From: Polyangiaceae bacterium
GTDB lineage: Bacteria > Myxococcota_A > Polyangia > Polyangiales > Polyangiaceae
Length of the DNA: 45,078 nt
Assembly (NCBI GenBank): GCA_025353725.1
Contig: JANXOF010000085.1
Location: 1-45,078, forward strand
Reading direction: 5' to 3'
The translations under genes were made by a program, and so were the position numbers. Positions 7,713-18,623 of this stretch are shown here, piece by piece (positions within the stretch are counted from its first letter, which is position 1; each line of letters begins with the position of its first letter). The notes under the pieces were generated by a model. It searched no databases. It saw only the letters and a list, made by a program, of their open reading frames with translations, and was not told where the DNA came from.

Positions 7713-8774
7713 ATGGCATCTTCGATTCCTCGCTCGCGCGTGGCCTCCCTCGTCCTTGTCGGCCTTTCGGCCTCGGTCACAGGGGTCGCGGCTTCCGCGT
7801 GTGGCAGCAGTGCCGCGACCTCCGAATTCGATGCAGGTTCGCGCACGAGCGACGGCGGCGACAACGGAGTGGGGAACGGAGGTGGCTTCGGCCCTGGAGA
7901 CGGCGACAGCGGAGGAGGCGGACGCGACGGCGGCTCGGGTCCGCCTTTTGGCACGCTCGAAGCGATTGTTCGCGACTTCAAGGCATTCAGCGCTCTCAGC
8001 GCACCTTCTTCGACGAACAACCCCGACTTCGAAAACGTTCCTAGCGACGCCGACCGGCCCGACAAAACGAACCTTCCCTACTACGGGCCGTGGACCGAGG
8101 CTTCAAGCACATACTTCCCCAGCGCAAGCTACGCACTCGACATCGTGCAGCCTACACTCGGCGCTGATGGCACGCCTCTGTATAATACAGGCGCTTCGTT
8201 CAAAGGAGATCTCGGACGCACGGCGACAACGCACGGCAAAACCTTCTTCGATGCTTGGTACCACGACACGCCTGGCACGAACGTGACGCGCAAGGTCGCC
8301 GTCACGCTCTCGAGGAGCGCAGACGGAGTGTACACCTACGATAGCGCGGTTTCGGGCATCGCGCTCAACCCCGCAGACACGAGCGATGCAGGACAGGCAA
8401 AAAACTTCTTTCCGATCGACGACGGCACGCCTTTGTCGACGGCTGCCGATGGCTTTGGCAATCAGGGCAGCCTGCACAACTACAACTTTACTGTCGAACT
8501 TCACACCAAGTTTACCTATCGAGGCGTCGAGATGTTTACGTTTAGCGGCGATGACGACGTGTTTGTTTTCATCAACAAGAGACTCGTCATCAACATCGGC
8601 GGCATCCACCTTCCGGCCACGAAAGAAGTCGACCTCAAAGCGGTGGCGGCATCGGTTGGGCTCGTGGTCGGGCAAGAGTACCCGCTCGACTTCTTCCAAG
8701 CCGAACGTCACAAGGAGCAGTCCAATCTTCGCATCACGACCACGCTCGACTTGCGCCCCGACGTCGTTCGCTAA
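7713..8774 (+). CDS. Fibro-slime domain lipoprotein
   Basis: A 353-residue surface lipoprotein. The signal peptide ends ASVTGVAASAC (Cys30), followed by a Gly/Asp/Ser-rich linker to about residue 68. The rest is a fibro-slime domain, a PA14-like beta-sandwich first noted in Fibrobacter and Dictyostelium extracellular proteins. Its diagnostic stretches are FFPIDDG, GFGN, NYNFTVELHTKFTYRG, FTFSGDDDVFVFIN and PLDFFQAERH near the end. Such domains occur in calcium- or carbohydrate-binding extracellular proteins; a role in adhesion or matrix is inferred. It is a single-gene unit with short gaps on both sides. Confidence 0.88.
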   Translation: MASSIPRSRVASLVLVGLSASVTGVAASACGSSAATSEFDAGSRTSDGGDNGVGNGGGFGPGDGDSGGGGRDGGSGPPFGTLEAIVRDFKAFSALSAPSSTNNPDFENVPSDADRPDKTNLPYYGPWTEASSTYFPSASYALDIVQPTLGADGTPLYNTGASFKGDLGRTATTHGKTFFDAWYHDTPGTNVTRKVAVTLSRSADGVYTYDSAVSGIALNPADTSDAGQAKNFFPIDDGTPLSTAADGFGNQGSLHNYNFTVELHTKFTYRGVEMFTFSGDDDVFVFINKRLVINIGGIHLPATKEVDLKAVAASVGLVVGQEYPLDFFQAERHKEQSNLRITTTLDLRPDVVR

Positions 8775-8875
8775 GGTGCAAGGGAATGTGCCGAAGACAA
8801 CTGAGCGACGCTCTTGGGGTGAGCGTGGCAGATTCGTGACGAACGGGTCGACACGCTTCGAGTACGTCGGGTAGC

Positions 8876-9634
8876 GTGTCGAAATCGAACGCGCTCGAAG
8901 GCCTGTACACGTACGTCGAATTCGGGCTGGTGCTCACGGCGTTTCTCCCCGCGATGGCCGCATCGGCGCTGATTCATCGAGGCGACCCCACGCAGCGGCT
9001 CCCCGGTCGGTGGGTGCGTCGTATGGGCCGCACGGCAAGCCGACTTACACCGCTGTGGAAGTTCGAGATCGAAGGCGAACGACCCGCGGACATCGATACC
9101 CGCGCCTACGTTGTGGTCGCCAACCATGAGTCACAAGCGGACCCGTTCCTTCTTTCCTTTCTGCCATGGGATATGCGCTGGGTCGCTAAAGAGGAGCTGT
9201 TCAAGCAGCCTCTCACCGGTTGGGCGATGCGCTTCGGCGGCGACATCCCGATTCGACGCGGCGAAGGCGAAAGCGTGAGAACGATGATGGCCGAGTGCAA
9301 GCGCGCACTCGCGGCCGGCATCTCGGTCATGATGTTTCCCGAGGGAACGCGCTCGCGCGACGGAAGCCTGCTTCCGTTCCGCGACGGCGCCTTCACGCTT
9401 GCCATCGAGGCGGGCGTTCCGATTTTGCCGGTGGCGCTCGCCGGGACGCGCGAAATGCGCCCAAAGCATTCGAAGTGGTTCGGTCGAGCGCATGCGTGCG
9501 CCAAAGTGCTTGCGCCCATTCCCACTCAAGGACTCGGCGGAGATGACGTCGGGGCGCTCCGTGACGGCACCCGTGACGCTATCGTAGCTGCGCTACCGGA
9601 CCTCAGAAGCCGATACGGATCGTTGACGGGGTGA
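8876..9634 (+). CDS. plsC: 1-acyl-sn-glycerol-3-phosphate acyltransferase (PlsC family)
   Basis: A 252-residue membrane-associated acyltransferase that would acylate lysophosphatidic acid to phosphatidic acid. The catalytic HX4D motif is NHESQAD (His84, Asp89) and the substrate-binding motif is FPEGTRS (154-160). A further GDIPIRR segment and the LPVALAGT region complete the family pattern. An N-terminal hydrophobic stretch (about 14-32) would anchor it. The start is GTG at 8876, chosen because no ATG fits before the hydrophobic segment. No other phospholipid gene is adjacent, but PssA is encoded at 32.2-32.9 kb. Confidence 0.92.
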   Translation: MSKSNALEGLYTYVEFGLVLTAFLPAMAASALIHRGDPTQRLPGRWVRRMGRTASRLTPLWKFEIEGERPADIDTRAYVVVANHESQADPFLLSFLPWDMRWVAKEELFKQPLTGWAMRFGGDIPIRRGEGESVRTMMAECKRALAAGISVMMFPEGTRSRDGSLLPFRDGAFTLAIEAGVPILPVALAGTREMRPKHSKWFGRAHACAKVLAPIPTQGLGGDDVGALRDGTRDAIVAALPDLRSRYGSLTG

Positions 9635-9681
9635 AGTCGTCGAGAGCGAGGCGATGAGCGTCCTGAAACCCTCGCCGGGGG

Positions 9682-10359
9682 CTAAATCGCTGAGCGTTTC
9701 GGCAGGCCTTTCGGAAGCGGGCATGAGTGGGTGCCCGTTTTTTCGTCGTATTGCTGATGGTACTCTTCAGCTTTCCAAAACGGCGGGGCAGCCGAAACGG
9801 CAGTGACTACTTTTTTCGCGCGCTGCAGCTCCTCGGCAGCCATCACTTTTGCGGCGGTCGCGGCTTGCGCGTCGTCGAACGTGAAGACGGCGCTACGGTA
9901 CTGGCTTCCGACATCCGGTCCTTGGCGGTTCATGGTTGTCGGATCGTGGTTTTTGAAAAACACGACGAGGAGCTGCTCATAGGAAATCTGAGCTGTGTCG
10001 AACTCGACGAGCACGGCCTCCGCATGCCCGGTCGTGTGTGAGCACACTTGCTCGTACGTAGGGTGTTCTGTGGTTCCACCGGCGTAACCTACCGCCGTCG
10101 CCACGACCCCCGGAACCTGCCGAAACGTGTCTTCAACCCCCCAGAAGCAACCCGCGGCAAACGCCCCCAGGGCATGACCTTTTGAAACTTCGAGTTTTGT
10201 GCCCGCGCCGACATGCCCGGGACTTGTTCCTACGGTTCGACGCGCAATGGCCGCCGTGGCCGCGCGCGCACTCGTCTCGGGCTTGACGTCGGCAGACGCT
10301 CCTGCGGACTTGCATCCAGCCAGAGCAAGGAGCGCGACGAGCGTACGGGCAAGCTTCAT
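9682..10359 (-). CDS. msrA: Peptide methionine sulfoxide reductase A, lipoprotein form
   Basis: A 225-residue MsrA that reduces the S-epimer of methionine sulfoxide. Catalytic motif GCFWGVE has Cys71. The AVGYAGG, HTTGHAEAV, NHDPTTMNRQGPDVGSQYRS region and KAEEYHQQY are all typical. Unlike cytoplasmic MsrA, it starts with a lipoprotein signal, MKLARTLVALLALAGC, with Cys16 as lipidation site. A linker of about 40 residues follows before the catalytic domain. It should therefore repair proteins in the periplasm or at the outer membrane. Resolving cysteines are CSHTTGH in the domain and the C-terminal HSCPLP. The start ATG at 10359 is clear. Confidence 0.94.
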   Translation of the reverse strand: MKLARTLVALLALAGCKSAGASADVKPETSARAATAAIARRTVGTSPGHVGAGTKLEVSKGHALGAFAAGCFWGVEDTFRQVPGVVATAVGYAGGTTEHPTYEQVCSHTTGHAEAVLVEFDTAQISYEQLLVVFFKNHDPTTMNRQGPDVGSQYRSAVFTFDDAQAATAAKVMAAEELQRAKKVVTAVSAAPPFWKAEEYHQQYDEKTGTHSCPLPKGLPKRSAI

Positions 10360-10425
10360 GGCTTAGGGTACGCGGGATCGCGACCGGCGGTTTCGCGCAA
10401 TTCCGTGCTACGACCCGGCACAACG

Positions 10426-11505
10426 ATGAAGGCGCTTGCGCTCTCGAAAGAGACCCTCAACGAAATCCGAGCGGCACACGTTTCCTTCCTTCACGCGCGC
10501 CTGAGCTCCGAGGCCGCACGTGAGGATTGGGTGCGCTCGTTTCGGGCGGGGTACGCGTGGGCTTTGACACTTGAGGTGCGCGATGTCGTCGACCCCGCGG
10601 CGCTTTCTGGCGGGCTCACGGACGCGCTCACTGCATCGAGCGTCAAAGGGTTTTTCGCGCCGGTAGCTCGGGCCATTCATCGTCGCGTGCTCGCTTCTGT
10701 GAAGCACGACAAGACTCGGGTGGGTGACTATGTCACCGCAGAAGCGCGACTCGCCATCGACACGCTTTTGGACAAACCCGATCTCCTACCGGAGCGACTC
10801 ATCCGCACCATCTTCGACCAAGAGGCGATCGAAGAGGCCATCCGCGATACGCTTTACGACGGCCTGAGCGAGTTCAACGAAAGTGTAAATCCGTTCTTCG
10901 CCGATTGGGGACTACCTGCGCTCCTCAAGCGCATGCCCATCGGCGGCGGCGCGCTCCTCAAGTCAATGGGCGCGATGCGCGGCGAGTTCGACAAGCGCCT
11001 CGAGCCAGAGATTCGCAAGTTCCTCCTCGCATTCTCACGGACGGCCAAAGGCAAGCTCGCCGACTTCGTGATCCGCAAAAGCGATGATCCCGCATTCATC
11101 GCACTGCGCAAAAACGTTGTTCTCTTCTTGTATACGCAGTCGACGGGCGAACTCTTGGCAGGTGTCGACGACGTTGCCGCGCGTCATGCGGAGACGGCCG
11201 CCGAGCTCGTTGCGCTGGAATTGCTCAAGCACGAGCGCCCGCGTGCGCAACTCCGCACAGCCATCGAGGAATTCCTACGTGACGTCGGACCTACGACGCT
11301 CGGCGCGTGGCTCACGGACGTAGGCGCGGTCGGCGAGCCCGATCTTGACGCGTTCGCGGCGCTGCTTTGGCCTCACGTGAAACGCGTGGTCGAAAGCCCC
11401 GTCGCGCGCGCATTCTTCGTGAAAGTGACCGACGAGTTCTACGACAGTCTCGCCGCCTGCGCGGGGGCTACGAGCGCCGCGGACAACGCAAGCCCCGGAG
11501 ACTGA
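10426..11505 (+). CDS. Conserved protein of unknown function upstream of YaeQ
   Basis: A 359-residue, mainly alpha-helical soluble protein starting MKALALSKETLNEIRAAHVS. It has no signal peptide, clear membrane helix or recognised catalytic motif. Some amphipathic helices (around GLPALLKRMPIGGGALLKSM) could touch membranes. It reads as a lineage-specific conserved protein. It diverges from msrA with a 66-base gap and its stop is directly followed by the yaeQ start, so the two are surely one transcript. The frame is open farther upstream into the msrA promoter region; the ATG at 10426 is chosen because the helical pattern begins there. I do not recognise the family. Confidence 0.75.
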   Translation: MKALALSKETLNEIRAAHVSFLHARLSSEAAREDWVRSFRAGYAWALTLEVRDVVDPAALSGGLTDALTASSVKGFFAPVARAIHRRVLASVKHDKTRVGDYVTAEARLAIDTLLDKPDLLPERLIRTIFDQEAIEEAIRDTLYDGLSEFNESVNPFFADWGLPALLKRMPIGGGALLKSMGAMRGEFDKRLEPEIRKFLLAFSRTAKGKLADFVIRKSDDPAFIALRKNVVLFLYTQSTGELLAGVDDVAARHAETAAELVALELLKHERPRAQLRTAIEEFLRDVGPTTLGAWLTDVGAVGEPDLDAFAALLWPHVKRVVESPVARAFFVKVTDEFYDSLAACAGATSAADNASPGD

Positions 11506-12060
11506 ATGGCACTTACCGCAACGATGCATCATATCGAGATAGCGCTCTCCGACGTCGATCGCGGAGTGTACGAGGCGCTCGACCTGCGCGTAGCGCAACA
11601 TCCCTCCGAGTCCATGCGGTACATGCTGACCCGTACGCTCGCGTATGGCCTCTCCTACGAGGAAGGAATCGCATTCAGCAAGGGTGGGCTCTCGTCGGCG
11701 GACGAGGCTCCCCTCTCGATTAAAGACCCGACAGGCGTTTTTCTAGCATGGATTGACGTCGGCGCGCCGTCGGCGGAGCGGCTGCACAAGGCATCGAAGG
11801 CCGCGCGGCGCGTTGTAGTTTACACGCACTCGGAGATGCACCAGCTGCGAAAAGCGGCCGCAACGAAGGCCATCCATAAGGTGGAGGCCATCGAAATATG
11901 GCGTTTTGAGCCCGCGTTTCTCGACGCGGTCGAAGCCAGGATGGCTCGAAATACAAAACTCGAGCTCACGCGGAATGACGGCCATCTCTACCTCGCCGTG
12001 GGAGGGCAGACGCTTGAAACCACGCTCGCGGTGCAGTCGCTTGTGACGCCCGCGAGCTGA
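11506..12060 (+). CDS. yaeQ: YaeQ family protein
   Basis: A 184-residue cytoplasmic protein of the YaeQ family, a PD-(D/E)XK nuclease-like fold whose activity is unproven. Diagnostic stretches are HPSESMRYMLTRTLAYGL, then SKGGLSSADEAPLSIKDPTG, WIDVGAPSAERLHKASKAA and VVVYTH. The length equals the usual 180 or so residues. The ATG follows the stop of the upstream gene with no base between, so expression is coupled. E. coli YaeQ was reported to compensate for loss of RfaH, but the mechanism is unknown. Confidence 0.93.
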   Translation: MALTATMHHIEIALSDVDRGVYEALDLRVAQHPSESMRYMLTRTLAYGLSYEEGIAFSKGGLSSADEAPLSIKDPTGVFLAWIDVGAPSAERLHKASKAARRVVVYTHSEMHQLRKAAATKAIHKVEAIEIWRFEPAFLDAVEARMARNTKLELTRNDGHLYLAVGGQTLETTLAVQSLVTPAS

Positions 12061-12100
12061 CGTTTCCACTTCTTTTCGGCGTGGGTCTCCGAATCGATGG

Positions 12101-13282
12101 CTAGAACGTTTCGGTGCCGGTCGGCTCGGCCGGTGGCTGGGTCGCACCGCGATATTTTTGAGCGGCCGTCATGACGATCTTGCGCGCGCGGTTGGCATTG
12201 CCAATCGGACGATGCTCTTCGAGAGAATGCCATGGATTCCAAACGAGTCCCTCGCAGAATCCCTCTTTGCGAACGGCTTCCTCGGAACGCATGTCCTGCT
12301 TGGGAAGGATAAGCCGCGCGACAGGAACGAACGGCGCCTCGTTCTCGTCCCACGAGACCGACGAGTCCTCCACGGGCTGCTTGGCCGCGTCGCGCTGAAA
12401 CTGCACGGAAAGATTGAAGCACTGAGTTCCGCTCTCGAGCGTGCTCACCACATCCTCACGGAGGAACTTCGACGATTGGTTGCGCGAACCGTCTCCGCGG
12501 TCGAGTTGCGCGCACGGCGTGAACGAGAACTTCGTCGCGCGCGGTCCGAGCTTGAACGGAACACCGCTAAAGTAGCGCTCATTGAACATGCTCGCGATCG
12601 GGCGACTCGCGGCGGAAATGAGTTTGAAAACCAGTGGCGCGTGCCAAAGGGTGAAGGCAGCCATCGCACCACCGCCCTCGTTGAGCGCCTTTTGAAACTC
12701 CATGAATGACTCGGCGTCTTTGGTCCCGAGTGAGTCCGTCGTGATCCCCAAGAAATCCTGGGTCGTCGCCGTCTCTTGGCCCGGGAAGAGCTTCGCTCCG
12801 GGCACGTTGAGGACCTTCACGGCGAGACCGTGCAAGTCGGGCGATCGGTCGCTCTGACGCGAGCTCGTCGCGTTCGAAAGGCGAATCCACGCGGGAAACG
12901 TCTTCGTCTCCTTGAAGACGCCAAACTTCGTTTCCTCAGCGCGATTCGGGAGCACTTGGAGCTGACCGAGGACGCAGCCGTGTGGCTTCGCGTGGAAGCC
13001 GCGCGCGACGCCGCCGTTCGCCTCTGCTTTTTTTTGCTGAATCTCGTTAATCTCGCGGCCGAGGCGCTCGAAAAGCGCGGGTTCGCCCGCCTGCTGGGCA
13101 ACGGGCAGCTCCTCGTTCAGGGGCAGCACCTGGGAATCGACAGCGTCTGCCGTGGCTCCCAAGTGGGTCTCCGGCTCCGTTGCACACGCGACGGCTCCGA
13201 CGGCGGCGAGAAGCGCAAGCGCCGTCGACTTCGAACGCAGCAGAACGGATCGAACCGACGATAAAGCACTAAAACGAGCCAT
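12101..13282 (-). CDS. Catalase-like (y4iL-type) lipoprotein
   Basis: A 393-residue exported protein with a lipoprotein signal ending LLAAVGAVAC. The body is catalase-like: RGFHAKPHGCVLGQLQV around the distal His, PAWIRLSNAT, DLHGLAVKVLNVPG, TQDFLG, and a C-terminal NPWHSLEEHRPIGNANRAR. The last two are typical of the y4iL-like subgroup of catalase-like heme proteins, which is not the same as true catalases. No strong RxxxYxxxxxYR proximal heme-ligand motif is visible, so enzymatic activity cannot be claimed. The ATG at 13282 is preceded by AGGGGAG at good spacing, whereas the frame extends upstream without coding signs. It is divergent from the ABC-F gene, with 257 bases between. Confidence 0.85.
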   Translation of the reverse strand: MARFSALSSVRSVLLRSKSTALALLAAVGAVACATEPETHLGATADAVDSQVLPLNEELPVAQQAGEPALFERLGREINEIQQKKAEANGGVARGFHAKPHGCVLGQLQVLPNRAEETKFGVFKETKTFPAWIRLSNATSSRQSDRSPDLHGLAVKVLNVPGAKLFPGQETATTQDFLGITTDSLGTKDAESFMEFQKALNEGGGAMAAFTLWHAPLVFKLISAASRPIASMFNERYFSGVPFKLGPRATKFSFTPCAQLDRGDGSRNQSSKFLREDVVSTLESGTQCFNLSVQFQRDAAKQPVEDSSVSWDENEAPFVPVARLILPKQDMRSEEAVRKEGFCEGLVWNPWHSLEEHRPIGNANRARKIVMTAAQKYRGATQPPAEPTGTETF

Positions 13283-13539
13283 AATGGTCTCCCCTGTTGG
13301 ACGTAGGTATGGGTGAGGCGTCGGTGTGGAGACGCGTGTAATGACAAGTATGCAAGAGTGAGACCCACATATCATCTGCAGGATTTGTCGTTCCTCGTGC
13401 GTTGTTTCGGAGGTTGAGGGGGCTTCACGCCCGCCCCAGCGTGGGGCGCGCGATCCACCTGCCCCACGATCCCGAAACCGCGGCGTGCCGAGGGTCTGGC
13501 CACGGTGCCGAGGTCCGAGTAAGCCTCGCCGCAACGCTC
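13283..13539. promoter_or_regulatory. Divergent promoter region between catalase-like gene and ABC-F
   Basis: The 257-base gap between divergent starts must carry promoters for both. On the minus strand the ribosome binding site AGGGGAG lies just before the catalase-like ATG. On the plus strand GGAGG at about 13410 is too far from the ABC-F start to act as its ribosome site. I see no clear operator or riboswitch. Confidence 0.4.
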
Positions 13540-15492
<1,953 letters not shown>

Positions 15493-15506
15493 GGGCAAGT
15501 CACTTC

Positions 15507-17549
15507 TTACGTTCCGTTGTTGAGGACGCGAAGGAAGCCTAATCCGTATTGCTCGGCGCGCGCCGGGCCCATGCCGTGCAGCATCAAGAGTTGCGCTGTC
15601 GTCGTGGGGTGGACCTTGGCCATCTCGACGAGCGTGCGATCGAGCGCAACGACGTAGGCCGGGACGCCGCGTTGCTTCGCGACTTCCGCGCGATGAGCGC
15701 GAAGCTTTTCGAAAACGGGTTGCGTTTTTGCGTCGAGGAAAGCAACGGCTGCCAACGAGGCAGCGACCGAAGGAGTCGCAGGCGTCACGTTCGGCCGAAC
15801 CGACGTCGCGCGAGCCTTTCGTGAGCGCGTGGGTCCGTCGGCGCCACGCTCAGCAGGGAGCATGATCCGGGGTTCAATGGCCCCCTTCATGACCTCTGCG
15901 CCGGCGCGGGTCAGATACGGCACTGGGTGTTCCGTAATCGTGAGGTCAATCCACCCTGCCGCCAAAAGCGAGCGTAAAAGCGCGACGATCCAATCGCTTG
16001 AACGGTCTTTCAAAAGGCCGAACGTCGAAAGATCCGTGAAGCCGAATTTGCGCGTTTTCTCCGAATCGACGCCTTTCAACATATCGCCAATAGCCACTAA
16101 GCCGGCGCGCTTTTGAGCGCGCGCAACGCCAGAAAGGGCCTTCCGCACGACAAGAGCCTTGTCGCGGGCGTCGGTCTCGCTCTCCTCAGCACTGTTGCCG
16201 CTGGTGCCGTTTGCGCTGTCGAGGGCGAGGCACACGTCGCAGTGGCCGCAGCCGCCGAGCGTCTCCTGCTCATCGCCGAAGTAGCGCAGCACAAAGTCGT
16301 GGCGACACGTGCGTGCATCGAGGTACCGGAGAAGCTCACGAAAGAGACCCCAAGCCCGCGCCGCCAGCACCGGGTCGGCAGGCGCGCCCTCGGTTCCGAG
16401 TTGCACGAGGCGGCGCCTCAGCGTGATGTCCGCTCCCGAGCACAAAAGTAGGCCGTACGCCTGATCGCCATCCCGTCCGGCGCGCCCGACCTCTTGGTAG
16501 TACGCCTCAATTGACGACGGAGGCTGCACGTGAACGACGACGCGGATGTCCGCGCGGTCGATTCCCATCCCGAAAGCGTTCGTCGCGACGACCACGGCGA
16601 GCTTTCGCGAGGCAAAGCGGTCGGCCACCTTCGACCGCGCATCGCCGCTCATCCCCGCGTGGTAAGCGGCCGCACGCCATCCCTGTTTGCCGAGCAAATC
16701 GGCGTAAAGCTCCGTCGTTTTTCGCGTCGCGGCGTAGACAATCGCGCCCCCCGAAGGAAGACGCGCACTTCCCAAAGCGGATTCGAGGGCGTCGAGCAGC
16801 GACTCTTTCGCTTGCTTAGGGCCGTCGACGTTTCTCGCCGCGAGGTGAAGATTCGGACGCGCAAACCCGCGCAGGACCTCTTTGTAGAGTGTGCCTCCGC
16901 CAAACCCGAGGCGCTCTTTGATCTCGCGCCTGACGTCGGGTGTGGCCGTCGCGGTGCACGCCAGAATGCGTGGCGGCTGAAGGCGTTGGAGGAGCGCGCC
17001 GATGCGAAGGTAGTCAGGCCGAAAATCGTGGCCCCATTGGGCAATGCAGTGCGCTTCATCAATGGCAACGAGCGCAATCGAGCATCGAGAAAGCAAGCGC
17101 ACGAACCCGTCTGAGGAGAGGCGTTCAGGCGCTGCGTAGACGAGCTTGTACTCGCCGCGCAACATCGCTTGCTCGCGAAAGTCGCGCTCGTCGCGTGACA
17201 GTGTCGACGCGAGAAAGGTCGCCGGAATTCCTCGGGCGAGCAGCGAGCGTACTTGGTCCTCCATCAGCGCGACGAGCGGAGAGATGACAAGCGTGGTGCC
17301 CGGGAGCACCGTCGCCGGCAATTGGTAGGTCAGCGACTTTCCCCCGCCGGTGGGCGCAACGACAAGCGCCCTCCCCGGCTCGCCAAGCACGGCCTCGATG
17401 GCCTCTCGCTGCCACGGTCGAAACGCGTCAAGACCGAACCGCTCGCGAAGCGCTTGATCGATCGACACGTGCTCGTCGGGCGTGCGCCTGAGGGTGCCGA
17501 AGGACTCCTTCATCGTGCTGCGAGGGGGCGTATACCACGAGAGAGCCAT
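15507..17549 (-). CDS. recQ: ATP-dependent DNA helicase RecQ
   Basis: 3'-5' DNA helicase of about 680 residues. The helicase core shows VVAPTGGGKSLTYQLPA (Walker A), SPLVALMEDQV, DEAHCIAQWGHDFRPDY, CTATATPDVR, and the motif VI segment QEVGRAGRDG. The zinc-binding region has CRHDFVLRYFGDE, then CGHCDVC. An RQC part follows, with a linker, and a C-terminal HRDC domain reading EKLRAHRAEVAKQRGVPAYV. Candidate starts are TTG at 17579, ATG at 17549 and ATG at 17513. I chose 17549 without a ribosome site to decide it. It is divergent from the FGE-like gene, with only about 70 bases between starts. Confidence 0.93.
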   Translation of the reverse strand: MALSWYTPPRSTMKESFGTLRRTPDEHVSIDQALRERFGLDAFRPWQREAIEAVLGEPGRALVVAPTGGGKSLTYQLPATVLPGTTLVISPLVALMEDQVRSLLARGIPATFLASTLSRDERDFREQAMLRGEYKLVYAAPERLSSDGFVRLLSRCSIALVAIDEAHCIAQWGHDFRPDYLRIGALLQRLQPPRILACTATATPDVRREIKERLGFGGGTLYKEVLRGFARPNLHLAARNVDGPKQAKESLLDALESALGSARLPSGGAIVYAATRKTTELYADLLGKQGWRAAAYHAGMSGDARSKVADRFASRKLAVVVATNAFGMGIDRADIRVVVHVQPPSSIEAYYQEVGRAGRDGDQAYGLLLCSGADITLRRRLVQLGTEGAPADPVLAARAWGLFRELLRYLDARTCRHDFVLRYFGDEQETLGGCGHCDVCLALDSANGTSGNSAEESETDARDKALVVRKALSGVARAQKRAGLVAIGDMLKGVDSEKTRKFGFTDLSTFGLLKDRSSDWIVALLRSLLAAGWIDLTITEHPVPYLTRAGAEVMKGAIEPRIMLPAERGADGPTRSRKARATSVRPNVTPATPSVAASLAAVAFLDAKTQPVFEKLRAHRAEVAKQRGVPAYVVALDRTLVEMAKVHPTTTAQLLMLHGMGPARAEQYGLGFLRVLNNGT

Positions 17550-17618
17550 AGGACCCGCGCTGTCGACCACGTCGCCCAAGGGTTGCTAGGTTCAAGGCAA
17601 AAGGCTTAGGACTTGTAA

Positions 17619-18554
17619 ATGGCAGCGCGCTTCACATCACGGCTTTGCGTCTTTGTCGGCCTCGGTGCGCTCGGTACGTCGCTCGCGCAAGCCGCGCCGC
17701 CCGACAGCGCAAACCTGAACTCCTTCGTCCAAGTGAGTCGCGCTCTGCACGCGCTCGAGCCAGCGTTTGCAGGCTCCGCGCGGCGGGTAGCGCCATCGGC
17801 CGAAGGCTCGATTGAGAAGGCCATCGCGAAGTACACGCCGGGGCGTGCGCATCCGGTCGAAGAGGGCTGCCTCCCCCAGCCGACGCCCGGCGCTCGATGT
17901 CCGCCCGGCATGGCGATGGTCGGCGCGCGCTTTTGTGTCGATAAGTACGAAGGTTCGCTCGACGAGACACTCCCAGATGGTACCACGCGTCCGCATTCGC
18001 CCTATCAAACCCCCACGCCGAGCGACGGCGTTGTGTATAGTGCACGAAGCATCGGGGGCGTCGTTCCGCAAGGGTACATCAGCGCGGCGCAAGCCGAGAG
18101 CGCGTGCAGGGTCGCCCGCAAACGCCTGTGTCACCCGGTCGAGTGGCGCGCGGCATGCGCCGGGAGCCAAGGCTTTGCCTTCCCGTACGGCCCAACGCGA
18201 GCCGCGGGAACATGCAAAGACAGCGGCCCATCGCCCATGCTGACGTACCACGCGGAGACCATGAGCCGCGGGTGGGGGTCGGGCGAGCTCAACGACCCTC
18301 GAAACAACCAACTCGAGGGTGGTCTCGCGAAAACGGGCGCGTCACCGGCGTGCGTAAGCGACTATGGAGCCTTTGATATGGTCGGCAATCTCCACGAGTG
18401 GACGGCCGATCCCAACGGCACGTTCCAAGGCGGCTATTGGCTCGACACGTCGCAGCACGGAGACGGGTGCGCGTACCGCACCATCGCACACGGGTTCGGC
18501 TACCACGACTACGCCACGGGCTTCCGGTGCTGCGCAGACGTCCTCGCGCCATAG
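17619..18554 (+). CDS. Secreted FGE/SUMF1-like protein
   Basis: A 311-residue protein with a Sec signal peptide (MAARFTSRLCVFVGLGALGT, then SLAQAAP). The mature part is a formylglycine-generating-enzyme-like (sulfatase-modifying factor) C-type lectin-like fold. Hallmarks are PPGMAMVGARFCVDKYEGS, SACRVARKRLCHPVEWRAAC, DMVGNLHEWTAD and a terminal GFRCC. True FGE enzymes use a conserved active-site Cys pair near the C-terminus, but here these cysteines look placed as structural pairs. I infer a non-enzymatic or substrate-binding role. It is divergent from recQ and no sulfatase gene is visible in the window. Confidence 0.85.
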   Translation: MAARFTSRLCVFVGLGALGTSLAQAAPPDSANLNSFVQVSRALHALEPAFAGSARRVAPSAEGSIEKAIAKYTPGRAHPVEEGCLPQPTPGARCPPGMAMVGARFCVDKYEGSLDETLPDGTTRPHSPYQTPTPSDGVVYSARSIGGVVPQGYISAAQAESACRVARKRLCHPVEWRAACAGSQGFAFPYGPTRAAGTCKDSGPSPMLTYHAETMSRGWGSGELNDPRNNQLEGGLAKTGASPACVSDYGAFDMVGNLHEWTADPNGTFQGGYWLDTSQHGDGCAYRTIAHGFGYHDYATGFRCCADVLAP

Positions 18555-18623
18555 CCGACAGCGCGCGCCTTCAACGGAACGTCGGGCGCCTCTCGGCGAA
18601 TGACCTCCATTCGACGTTAGGTC

